A stretch of 64,000 nucleotides of DNA, from NCBI RefSeq assembly GCF_020740795.1, contig NC_067296.1, positions 2,519,001 through 2,583,000 on the forward strand, read 5' to 3'. This document shows, in pieces, positions 49,843 through 60,218 of this stretch. The translations under genes were made by a program, and so were the position numbers. The stretch is from Apus apus (Eukaryota > Chordata > Aves > Apodiformes > Apodidae). Every line of letters starts with the position of its first letter. Positions within the stretch are counted from its first letter, which is position 1. The notes below the pieces were generated by a model. That model worked only from the letters and a program-made list of their open reading frames with translations, was not told where the DNA came from and searched no databases.

Positions 49843-52800
49843 CTGCCGAGATTTATGCTAAGATTGATAGAGAAAATATCTCCCTTTTTTTCCCCAAGTC
49901 CATGGAGGAAAAGAAGTCCACTCAGCCAGCTGCTCTGCCCCGGGGGCTGCTGCCTGGAGCTGCCTGCCCCATGGATGGGAAATGAAGTGGACAAGCACCC
50001 ACGAGACATCTCTCAGCCTCATGGCATGATGCTGAGGTCAACGTTTGCTCCAGAGCCTGGCCCACACCAGCTTTCCAAGAAACTTTGGAGGAGGAAAAAA
50101 AAAACCAACTACCTTACTTTTTTCATTTACAGCTGGAGCAAGGCCAGCTTGTGCAGCGGGACTTTCGTTTTGGTGAAAATGGAGCTGTTTTCTTCTGGCC
50201 AGCACCTGATGAATGGCTCCTGCCTGGCCACCACCATGGGACAGTAGAGCTGGGGCAGGGAGGGGACAGCTGAGGGCCATCAGCCCACTGCCTGGGGGGT
50301 TCTGGAGCCAGAGGGGCCAGGCTGCCTCCGCCGCCGGCTGCGATCGCTGCTTGGCTTTGAAAACTCTCCAGTGCTTTGTTCTCCCCCTGATCCAATCCAT
50401 TTGGAGCGAATGCAGTCTCGGAGCATCTTGCCAAGCCCACAAGCTTTGGGGAGGCTGCTGAGAAGCATTAACAGCAGATAAGGCCTCCTCAGGGATGGAT
50501 GTCTGGCGAGGGAGGAGGCTGTGGCTGAGTCTCTCCTTGTCCCTGGCCTGGGGACTCAGCTGAGCGGGCCAGCTCAGGATGCCACCCTGTGCCTTGGCTC
50601 CTTTTCCCACCAGGCTCTGCAGCCTGACCCTGCAACTGCTGCTCCTTGGATTCCTTGCGGATCATCCCCCCAGCTCCCTGGGAAGCACGGTGCTGGACTG
50701 AGCAAGGACCAAAGACTTTGGTGGGAGTGGGGTTGGGATGGAGTCCCTGTGCTGGGGTCCTGATCCCGAGCCCCAGAGCTGGAGGAGCCACAGCTGGACT
50801 CGCCCCCTCTTCGGCTGTGAGTGTTGGAACTTTTCCAGCCCCTGGAAGCAAATTCCCACCCTGCCTTGTCCTGCCAGCTCTCTGGCCAGGCATCACTCCT
50901 GACACCCATCTCCTGCTCCCCCTCCGAGGGCTGAGCCAGCCCAGCTCTGCCCACCTGACATCCCATCTGGCTGTGAGCCCCAGCCCCCCCTGGGCTGCCC
51001 CCTGTTTCCCTGGCTCCAAAATTCCACCTGCAGCACCTCGGAGCATCATCTGTGTGCTGCATCTACCTGGGGCAGCCCTGCCCGCGGCACCCCCGGGCAG
51101 CAGCTGCCCTGTGCAGCACCTCGTGCCGTGGCTGCCGCGGTTTTGCCATGAATGTGGGGCTGGGAAGAGAGATTTCCAGCCCTGCTCTGTGTCAGAGGGT
51201 CAGGCAGGGATGCCCCGTGAGGTGCTGGCTTGTCCCCAGCCCCATGGCCCCATGGGGACGACACGGGGGCTCTCGGTGACAGGTGACAGGGGGTGGAAGA
51301 GGGGCAAGGGGAGGTTAATGCCGTTATAAGCCAGGGAGGGGGGGTCTCCAGGGCAGGGGGGGGTCCCCAACAGACGAGGCCTCGCCAGCCAGATGGGGAG
51401 CCTTGTCTGCCGCGCGCCGGGGCCACAAAGGAGGGTCCCCTGGTAGCAGCTGGTCCCGAGGAAGAGGTTAAGGAGACACGTGTCGGGGCAAAGCCCAAGG
51501 GTGGCAGACGTGGCCCTGGCCTTTGTTGGGGGTCACCTCCCATCTGACGGGGAGCAGGTGGGGTGGAGCCACCAGGGGCAGCAGGATGGTCCATCACGGC
51601 GGTGATGGGGACACGGCAGAGCCTGCCAGAGCTGCTCAGTACTGTGCTGCCTCTGCTGCTCTTCCAGATGATGAATCTGTCTGGCTTTTTTCTTCTTCCC
51701 CCCCAAAAAAAAGAATGGGAATGGCCCCATGGCAGGAGATGCTGGTGGGGGTTGCTGGGTGCCCTGGCCCAGAGCACATGGCACAACAAGGAGAGTGGCT
51801 TGAAAGCAGGGGCAGGATCCATCCAAGCATCCTCCCAGGCTGACTCGGAGAAGCCCAGCAGGGACCAGCACGAGCATCCATCCTGCCTCCTCCCTCAGGT
51901 AACCTCCGGGTGATAATTCATCCCTGGGGTCAGGACTGGGGGGGGCTGCAGCCCTGTGGGCATCACTGGCCCCAGGACCCACCAGGATCCAGCTCTGCAC
52001 CACTCACCCCCTCAGCTCCCCCTCACCGGTGGTGTGGGGCTAATTTCAATTATCTTCTCCAGGCCATATGAATTCTATTAATATCAAAGTAATGAGGTAA
52101 TTACTGTGATACGGAGGAATGGCTGGGGAATTGCTCGGGATAGGGTTTCGCCAGCCAAGAGGGTAAATTAAAACCTCTCTTTGGAAAGGAGCAAAGGGCT
52201 GTATCAGAGGTGAGCAGGGGATGCAGAGCCCGGGGCAGGGGGTGATTGATGTTCAGGGAATCCTTTCCTGGGGGGCCACTGCTGCCATCCCTGGGTCCCC
52301 TCTCATGCTGAGGATGCTTTGGAGATTCCATGGGCTGGATGGAGAGCTCGCAGCAGGGATGATGCCCCCTATCCCCATGCTGCAGCTCCTCCAGCCCCTA
52401 CCCAAGCTCACTACAGGGCTCACGCCCAGAGCATCCACCCTGGAATGCAGATGGATCCCCCCTTCCCCAAGCCGTGTAGGTTCAAGCCACTGCCCTGATG
52501 ATTGGTTTAGGGAACCCTCCAAAGTGGCACAGAGATGGGCAGCTGTGTCCCATGGCCAGCAGCAGCCTGGGGCTCAGGACAGTGCAGGGTCCCCTTGAGG
52601 CATGTGAGGTCCAGCAACCCAGGGAAGGACAGGGAGTGCTCACAGACCCTGCCTGGCCCCCAGACCTGAGGAGCTGGGGCTGTTCCAGGTCCAATCCCCC
52701 TCCCTGACTGTCAAAAAAACCTGGCAAAGCTGCCAGCACCGATAACCTGGGCAGCCCTAAGCTCAGCTGAGGGACCTGAGCCTGTCCCCAGCAGCAGTGG

Positions 52801-53194
52801 GTTCCCAGCTGGGAGCTGAGGACATTGCTGGGTGTGGGGAGGGCAGGAGGCTGGGCTGGGGAGTGAGTGTGCAGCTGGGGGGTAAAAATAGCTCTTGTTG
52901 TGGAGCAGAAGTGACACGAATGCCTGCCAAGTGGGGAGGGAGCACGAGGTGCCTCCCACATCCTTGTGAAAGGAATACGGTAGAGAGGGGGAGGGTGGGG
53001 TTTGGGGCCATGGTGCTGAGCAGAAAGCCAGGGGATGCTGGGGGACCTTGGGACACCACCACCAAAAACCTGGGCTGGGGCTTGTCCAGAGCCCAGGCTA
53101 ACTGGGCAGTGAGAAGAGGTGGGGTTCCCTCTCCTGTGCCCCCTTAGCCTGGATAAGAAAGGAATTTATTTACAGTTAAGTTGGTGAGACACAG
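49843..53194. other. Intergenic stretch, GC-rich
   Basis: GC-rich unique DNA with several overlapping stop-poor frames of 150-258 codons on both strands around 50.5-51.8 kb, none with recognisable products. CpG is moderately raised at about 51.05-51.55 kb. The AT-rich candidate element at 52030 is listed separately. Confidence 0.5.
52030..52200. promoter_or_regulatory. Candidate intergenic regulatory element
   Basis: An AT-rich island (ctaatttcaattatcttctc, ccatatgaattctattaata, gaggtaattactgtgatacg) stands in GC-rich surroundings and is free of repeats. It lies about 8 kb upstream of SNTA1. Function is inferred from composition only. Confidence 0.25.
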
Positions 53195-53366
53195 GATGAG
53201 GTTGCCCAGGGAAGCTGTAGATGCCCCAATTTCGGGCCATCAAGGGCAGGTTGGATGGGGCTCTGAGCAATCTGGTCTAGTGGAAGATGCCCCTGACCGT
53301 GGCAGGAGGTGGAACTGGAGGGTCTTTGAAAGTCTCTTCCAACCCAAACCACTCTGTGCTTCTACA
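53195..53366 (+). mobile_element. CR1 LINE 3' end, short copy
   Basis: It runs from gaggttgcccagggaagctg through gggcaggttggatggggctc and gtctagtggaagatgcccct to cttccaacccaaaccactct, then a decayed terminal repeat. It is non-coding and 5'-truncated. Confidence 0.9.
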
Positions 53367-54869
53367 ATCACCAGCAGGTTGAGAGGGCAGTGGCTTGTCC
53401 AGAGCAAGTGTGTCCCCTGTCCCCTTGGGGTGCTGGGGCCCGGTGAGATGAACCAGGGGGAACAACATCCCCCCTTTCTCTCACCAGTGCCACCAGTTTT
53501 GCAGCAGCCATGGCCCCACTCTCTCCCCCTGGCTGGAAGGGGAGTCAGGGCAGATGCTACAATTTGTGAGTTGAGTGTGGGGGTTCTCAGCGGGCTGCAA
53601 AGCACCCAGCTGGGCTTTGTCCCCCCAAGGACAGCACCCAGCCAGGTGGGTGGGTTTGGGCAGAAGGTGCCCCAGCACCCCCCTGCCCACGGCGGCTCTT
53701 TGCTGGCATCTGCTGTCAGCTCCAGATCCTGCAGCTGCCTTTTCCCACCGAGCGGCACCGAAACTCGGCTCAGAGCTCTTCCCTGTCCGCTCGTGGGAAG
53801 GAGGAGCGGTCCCTCGGAGGATGGGTCCCTCATCCAGCAAGCATCCCTCAAAGCCAGCAGTGGCCCGTGGGACCTGGTCCTTGCAGGGAAGGTGACCCCC
53901 CAGTTGCAGGGGTTGCCTCCAGTAGAAACCTGATGCTGAGGGTGGCTTTCCAGCCAGACCCAGGAGCTCAGCAGCAGCCTTTTCCCGGGTCACAAGGCTC
54001 TTCCCATCCTTCCTGCCCCTCTTCCCTGTGCTCGGGACAGGAGGCTCTCCCTGCAGCATCCCCTGAGCCAGGGGAGGTCTCACCCTGCTCCAGACGACCT
54101 CGGTGTTGTCACGTTGATGGGTCATCGAAGAGATACCATGGCAGCCAAAAGAAGTGACATTTATCAAAGCTCTATTTGTTGAGTTCAAAAAAAATCTGGG
54201 ACTTCCCACGGGGAACCCCAGGGTGGTGGAGGAGCCAGGAGGGGACACACTAGTGTTTGCATGGGCACAGGGGCACTGGGGGGGTGCATGGGGGCCCCTA
54301 CCTGAGGGCTACATCCAGAAGGGCTCTTGGTGCATGGAACTGCATTTGCCAGGGAGGAGGGTTTTTCTTGCAGGTGTGTTGGTCTGTCTGTCTGTCAACC
54401 CCCTGAACTCAACAGCCCACCCCAGCATTTTAGCAGCCCCCCTGGCAAGCATGTGGGATGCAACTAAAGCCAGGCTGGAGCAGCTGGGGAGCAGGGAAGG
54501 GGCTGATAGCCCTAATTAAAGCACTCTAAGGTCAACTGCCCCAGCAGGCTGTGTTGCCTGGGCACTTGCTGCCTGGAGGGGAGATGCTGCCCGTGCTCAC
54601 AGGAGAGGCCATGTCACTAGCACTGGCCAGCAGACAACATCTCTGACCCCTGTGCATCACCTGGGCAGGGATGTCCTCAGTGCTCCTTGCAGGCCTGTCT
54701 GAGCCAGGACCTGCCTGCCCTCGCTATGTGCCTCAGTTTCCCCAGGAGCTCTGGCACCACAGATATGGCAGAGGACACACAGAATCATGGGAGGGACCTC
54801 TAGTGGTGTGTCCCACCAGCTCTGCAGTCCAAGAGGTGCCTCTTCCCCAGTGCTGGCTGGGAGGAAACA

Positions 54870-55330
54870 GCTTTTTAATTTGCAAACTGCAATTTAACCA
54901 AGACACGAGGAGGTTTGTCCTGTTCCCTGCACAAAAGGCCAGTGGGGCAAATCAACCCAATTGAAACTGCAAATGTGATGGTCGATTTTACAACCTGCAG
55001 TTCATGTGTTTATGATTAATTGATGTCCATTAAATTACCCTATGGCTGACTGAGGTCCCTGGCACTGATGTCACTTGATCTTAAGCATCTGAGAGCCAGA
55101 CACTGCAGCAGGCAATGAATATTGGGCTTTAATCTGCAACAACTTTTGCATTTTCCAGAGCTATTTTAGCGCCCCAGTTATTATTATTTTTTTTTTTTCC
55201 CCATCCAACCTCTTGTTCTTTGATAGAAACGATCCTACCCTGATAACATAAGGTCTGCCACATGGTAGCAAAAGTATTTTCACACTGTGAGAACCCAGCT
55301 GATTGTGGCTGAACAGGGATAAGTGAAGAA
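54870..55330. promoter_or_regulatory. Candidate intergenic regulatory element upstream of SNTA1
   Basis: A repeat-free AT-rich block has ctttttaatttgcaaactgc, tgtttatgattaattgatgt and ccctatggctgactgag. A second part at 55090-55330 has caatgaatattgggctttaa and tttgatagaaacgatcctac. It lies about 5 kb from the SNTA1 start. Composition alone supports it. Confidence 0.25.
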
Positions 55331-57680
55331 GAGCCTGGACTGAGATGGAAGAAACTTTGCAGGGACTTAATACCTTCCAAAAAAAAGTGCTCACAAGTTA
55401 AAGGACTCAAAGATTCCAATGATTTTAAAGTCAGACCTGCCATTTTGTTGCGTTTCTGCCATAATAAAGGATGAATCAACCTTTTAAATACCTACTGTGT
55501 ATCTAAATGTATTAATATCTGTATTGAAATTACCTCTATGAGAACCTGCATGAATATATATCTATATAATACAAGCTATTTTATTTATTAAACCCCCTGC
55601 AGGGTTTTCATGAGGCTCAGTCCTGCAGGGCAGGGTTAGCTGTGTCCCCCTCCCCTAAATATCCAGGGGACACTGAGCAGAGCAGCACTTGGTGAGTGCT
55701 AAGGACTGTTGGAGCATTTCTACTACTACTTGAGATGCTACCTGAAACCCTGCAGCTCCAGAGTTTTCTCCCAGGGATTGAATGTGAGCTCTTAAGGTCT
55801 TGTATTTTGCTTCAGAAGGGATTGATTTAATTAAGAGAAGTAACAAAACATCTCACAGCACTCTATAAATAGAGTGGTGGGCTCTGACACAGCTCCGGGC
55901 TGTGCCAAGAAATGTTTAAGAATAGCAGCTTCACACCGAAGTTCAGGGGGGCTGGGGAGATGCTGCAGAGAAAAGGCCGGGATGGGCTCATTCCCCGGGG
56001 TGGGAATCAGGCAGGGAAGCAGCACCCGGACAGGTCACCCAGATCCCACCGCTGGATGGAGCAGCTCTGGGCTGGGGGGGCACAGGGGGGGCCCATGGCT
56101 GCCCACACCACCAGGTCCTCCTCCCGGGGACCGCTGGGAGACCAGCCGTGCTCTTCCCAGCTCAAAAGAAGCGGTTTTCCCCGGGAGTCAGGGTCCTGGC
56201 AGCCCCCCCCCCCAGCCCCGCACCGCCTCCTCCCGCACTCCCCCCGCTTGCATCCCGCACTCCCCGGCCCCCTTCCCCTCCCACCGTCCCTGCTGCCAGA
56301 GACACATTCCCAGCTGGGCTTTTGTCACCGCCGCACCCGCGTTTCTGCGGGAAGTTGCTATTTCTGTGAATAGTAATTTTTCAAACAACTCTCCCTCCAT
56401 CCCCCTGCCCCCCCCCCCGCCTGTTTCCCTGCAGCAGCAGCACTGACGAACGCCCCTGGCATGTCTGGAAGCTGCAACTCACCCCTGCGTGCCAGTCCCG
56501 GCCTCCAGCCTCCTCCCTCCCACCCCACAATCCATCCTGCAGCTCCACGGCACGAGGATTTAGGCTCAGAGTACCATGCAGGGGGTCAAATCGAGCCGGG
56601 ACCACCCCAGTGTCACCGGGACACAAAGAGGCTCCTCAGAAAGGAAGGAGGCAGGCTCGGAAGCCTGGCAGGGGGAGTCCCAAAAGCAGCTGCATCTCTG
56701 CTTGGGGGGCACCAGAACCACCACAGGAATGTCTCGGGGTGCTCTCGCCTGACCCAGCTGTGCAGGGGAGCCAAGAAAGACGTTTTGTCTTTGATCAAAG
56801 CCTGGAGCCCAGACCCCAGTGATGCCCCAGCCTGCTGAGCCCCATTGCTTCCCTCCCCATCTCCCCTGTGCCCGAGCTGAGCTTCCCCATCTGGGACAAG
56901 GGTCTTAGGGGTGACTTGGACTGCTGGTTTGCCAACACCTGCTTTACTTGCCTTGGGTCTCCATCCCAATTAACGCAATTGCCAAAGGAACATTAATTGC
57001 TGAAGGAGGGGAGAGCAGGGTTCCCCCCTCATACAGAAGTGGTGGCCATGGCCTGATCGCTCGGGTGGGTGGGGAGGTGAAGCCAGAGTGTTTTCTCCAT
57101 CCCAGCAGCAGGATGGGGAAAGGCAGGGCTTCTCCTTCTGCCTGGCATGGACACCACCTGGATGGCTTCCATGCATCCAGGCCGTGCTTCTCAGCATCCA
57201 CACTGCCTGGCACAGAGCTGAGAAGTGAAACAACCCAAAAGGAGCCGACCTGCTGCACTAAAAGCAGTACTTAGAGTTCCTGCTGCAGCTTCAGATGGGA
57301 ACGTGGCTTTGAAGGCTGGAAATACCAAAAGCAGCACTGGGAAGGAAAAAAAAAAAACAACAAACCACCCTGGACAAACTGCTGATTGCAGCTGCCTGGC
57401 TGGCAAATGAAATGAGTGCTCCCAGAGCAGTGGCAAAGGGAAAATGAGCCCTGTCTCCACTCGAGGACCCAGGGACAAAATTCCCCCCTGCTGTACCCGA
57501 GCCAAGGGGCACAGGCAGGCAGAGTGGGGCCCAGACAGCCCCATGGGATGTGCAGGGGACAGTATCTTCGGGAAATACCTTTGGCTGGGTGACAGGGCAG
57601 GGGAGAAGTGCTCGCTACAGCCTCCTGCACCACCCCGCTGAGGCCGGGAGTCACTTCAGCCAAATCCGGAACTTTTCAGC

Positions 57681-57698
57681 AAAAAAAAAAAAAAAAAA
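57681..57698. repeat. A18 homopolymer
   Basis: An uninterrupted A run in intergenic DNA. No retrocopy structure was seen next to it. Confidence 0.95.
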
Positions 57699-58799
57699 GA
57701 AGATCAGGAATATGTGAACCGTCTGTTTTGTAAAGAAATAACCTCCAGGCTTTCCTTTGCTGCAACCTCAAGAAATTCCACAGCTGCTGCTGTGTGGGAG
57801 GGAGCCCGGGGAGCATTTTTCCCCTCTGTGCTGTGGCCGGTGCCCGGGGGCTGCCTGTGGCCTCCAGCCAGGGAAGGGCTGGGCTGAGCTGGGGATGCTG
57901 CAGCCCCCCTGCCAGGGCAACCAGAGCCCCTCGCTCTGCCCCTCTTCGCAGATGGCAGTCAATGTTACTCAATTCCTGTGCTTTGCAGAGGAACCATGGC
58001 CTGGGACCATGGTAGCCCCCCCCCCCCCGGAGGCCCCTGGAGCTGCCTGAAGCTCTAAGGAGTGGCAAGGGGCACAGGGGATGTGCCCGAGGGGTATTTG
58101 CTACACCTGGAGGTATTTTCTACTCCTAACTGCTGCCTCTCGGCTGCAGAAGAAAACGCGGCTCTGCCAAAGGAAAACCTTGATCCCGTTTTAAAGAAAC
58201 AGGACAAGCAAGGGAAAAGCAACGCAGGCTCTTCTGAAGGGTCTGCAGATACCACCTCCCCCTGCCTCGCTGCCGTTGAACACCCGCTGGAGCTGTTGGG
58301 AGGTGCTGCCCCGGGGGCACTGCAAGGAAACTGGCTACTGGGGCAGCCCGGGGGCCAGGGCTGATGCAGGCAGCCCCTGCCCTGCCCTGCGGGCTCACTG
58401 CGGGGCCTCCAGGGTCACCCTCAGCCTCTACAAAGGAGGCAAATGCGTTTTGGGGCAGCTGCTGCTGCGTGGTCTAGAAACCCCTGTGAGGCAGCACCCA
58501 CCCCGAGGTGCCCCGCAGGGTCTGGCTGGGCAGGGGTGTGGAAGTGGGGTGCTCTTTGGGCTCCCTGAGCATCCTGCCCGGCCCTGCACCCCTGGCCTCC
58601 AGCCCCCTGCCCCTGCTGAGGGGCCAGATCCTGCTGCTGGGCACCCCAGCACGGGCATGGGCTGCAGGCAAGGGGGCTGTGGCTCTTGGGGGACACGTGG
58701 GGGGCTGAGCCGGCTGCCCCCTGCCCAGCTCTCACTGCTCCTCCTGGGACACAGTCCAGCCTGCCCAGGCACAGAGCCAGGACAAGCAAGGGAGGACCG

Positions 58800-59335
58800 G
58801 GGGCCTGGGTCCCTCCCCATGCCCCATTCCAGGCTGGAGTGGGGAGCACTGGGGCGCACCGTGTCCTCCCATTGCCCCGTCCCAGGATGGAGGGGAGAGC
58901 ACCAGGGTCTCGAGTCCCTCCTCCCGGTGCCCCGTCCGAGGACGCTGTGGGGAGCACCAGGGATCTGGGTCCAGCCCCCCCGCCTCTCCCGCTCTATCTC
59001 GTGCTGCTGAAGCACCGGGAACCCGCATTCCCTGTCCCGTACCCCATCCGGGACCGGCACAAGGACCATTGGGGAGCACTGGGGTCCTCCCGGGGCCTCG
59101 TCCCGGGACGGAGCGGGGAGCACCGGCGGCTCGGGTCCATCCCCCGTGCCGAAGTACGGAGCACCGGGCAGCACCGGGGAGCACCGGGCAGCACCGGGGA
59201 GCACCGGGCAGCACCGGCAGCACCGGGGAGCACCGGCGATCCGTGTTCCCCTCTCAGTTGCCCTGTCCTAGGACGGAACGCGAAGCACCGAGGTCCCGGG
59301 TCCCGCTCCCGGTGCCCCATCCCGGGCCGTAGCGG
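58800..59335 (+). repeat. Degenerate GC-rich tandem repeat field upstream of SNTA1
   Basis: A recurring module contains ccccgtcccgggacgg-like sequence, then ggggagcac, then a gggtcc/ctccc segment. The ggggagcac anchor falls near 58841, 58893, 58949, 59071 and 59114, so spacing is about 43 to 61 bases with one double step. Copies are divergent, so this looks like an older array. It merges into the 10-base array at 59159 and then into the G-rich array nearer the gene. Open frames crossing it are products of low stop content. Confidence 0.6.
59159..59238 (+). repeat. Short minisatellite of 10-bp agcaccgggg units
   Basis: About eight units alternate between agcaccgggc and agcaccgggg, with one shortened unit (agcaccggc). 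The alternation makes a 20-base higher-order period. The array lies inside the larger degenerate repeat field and probably expanded from the gggagcac motif that recurs upstream. Confidence 0.9.
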
Positions 59336-59339
59336 GGCG

Positions 59340-59940
59340 GTGCGCGGGGCGTTGTGCGGGGCGGTGCTGGGCGGTGCTGGGCGGTGCGGGGCGGTGCGGG
59401 GCGGTGCGGAGAGTTGCGCGGGGCGTTGCGGGGCGGTGCTGGGCGGTGCTGGGCGGTGCGCGGGGCGGTGCTGGGCGGTGCGGAGAGTTGCGCGGGGCGG
59501 TGCGGAGAGTTGCGCGGGGCGGTGCGGAGAGTTGCGCGGGGCGTTGCGGGGCGGTGCTGGGCGGTGCGCGGGGCGGTGCTGGGCGGTGCGGAGAGTTGCG
59601 CGGGGCGTTGCGGGGCAGTGCTGGGCGGTGCGGGGCGGTGCGGAGAGTTGCGCGGGGCGTTGCGGGGCAGTGCTGGGCGGTGCGGGGCGGTGCGGAGAGT
59701 TGCGCGGGGCGTTGCGGGGCGGTGCTGGGCGGTGCGGAGCGGTGCGGAGCGGTGCGCGGGGCGGTGCGGGGTGGTGCGGGGCGGTGCGGGGGGGCGGGGC
59801 GGTGCGGGGCGGTGCTGGGCGGTGAGCGGGGCGGTGCGGGGCGGTGCGGGGGGGCGGTGCGGTGCGGGGCGGGGCAGTGCTGGGCGGTGAGCGGGGCGGG
59901 GCGGTGCGGGGCGGGGCGCGGAGCGGCGCGGAGCGGGGCG
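59340..59940 (+). repeat. G-rich 10-bp-based minisatellite abutting SNTA1 start
   Basis: About 600 bases are built from 10-base units of the type GGCGGTGCGG or GGCGGTGCTG. A marker variant, ggagagttgcgcgggg, occurs seven times (starting near 59408, 59482, 59504, 59526, 59590, 59642, 59694), giving higher-order spacings of 22, 52, 64 and 74 bases. Two successive 52-base blocks at 59590-59693 appear identical. The plus strand, which is the SNTA1 sense strand, is G-rich with many runs of three or four G and almost no A. The array degrades into GCGGAGCG-type units and stops about ten bases before the SNTA1 ATG. It therefore occupies the position of the core promoter and 5' UTR. Confidence 0.93.
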
Positions 59941-59950
59941 GGCGCGGAAG

Positions 59951-60218
59951 ATGGCGGCGGGCAGGCGCGCCCCGCGCAGCGGGCTGCTGGAGCTGCGCGG
60001 CCCCGGCGGGCAGTGGCTCCGCGTCCTGCTCAGCCTGGCCGAGGACGTGCTGGGGGTGAGCCCGGCCGACGGCCCCGGCCCCGGCCCCGGGGACGTCCCC
60101 GCTGCGCAGCTGAACGGCGGCGAGCCGGGCTCCGCCGTGCCCGAGGCGCTCGCCAACATCAGGCGCACGGTCCGCGTCGTCAAGCAGGACGTGGGGGGAC
60201 TCGGGATCAGCATCAAAG
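59951..60218 (+). CDS. SNTA1: SNTA1 exon 1: alpha-1-syntrophin N-terminus
   Basis: Alpha-1-syntrophin is an adaptor of the dystrophin-associated complex under the plasma membrane, best known in muscle and at astrocyte endfeet. It links dystrophin to PDZ ligands such as nNOS and sodium channels. Seen: ATG at 59951 in a good Kozak context (A at -3, G at +4), 89 codons plus one base, then a GT donor (ggtgagg) at 60219. The start [16 protein letters not shown] and the later LLSLAEDVL match the alpha paralogue as I recall it rather than the beta forms. Residues about 6-40 form the first half of the split PH1 domain. A Gly/Pro-rich linker follows at about 41-55, and the PDZ domain opens near residue 74 with its carboxylate-binding loop GLGISI at 83-88. 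Splitting PH1 by the PDZ is typical of syntrophins. The 5' flank is a G-rich minisatellite, so the 5' UTR cannot be delimited. Confidence 0.93.

Larger units (their letters stand above)
53367..58799. other. Intergenic stretch upstream of SNTA1
   Basis: GC-rich unique DNA with C runs near 56203-56213, 56408-56418 and 58016-58028, a short GTCT repeat near 54377-54397, and A runs near 57346 and 57681. Many frames are open by composition. No exon or transposon was recognised. Confidence 0.5.

Noticed and set aside
50489..51822. Overlapping frames of 160-258 codons in GC-rich intergenic DNA
   Set aside because: Both strands are open over the same interval, composition explains it, and no product or exon structure was recognised.
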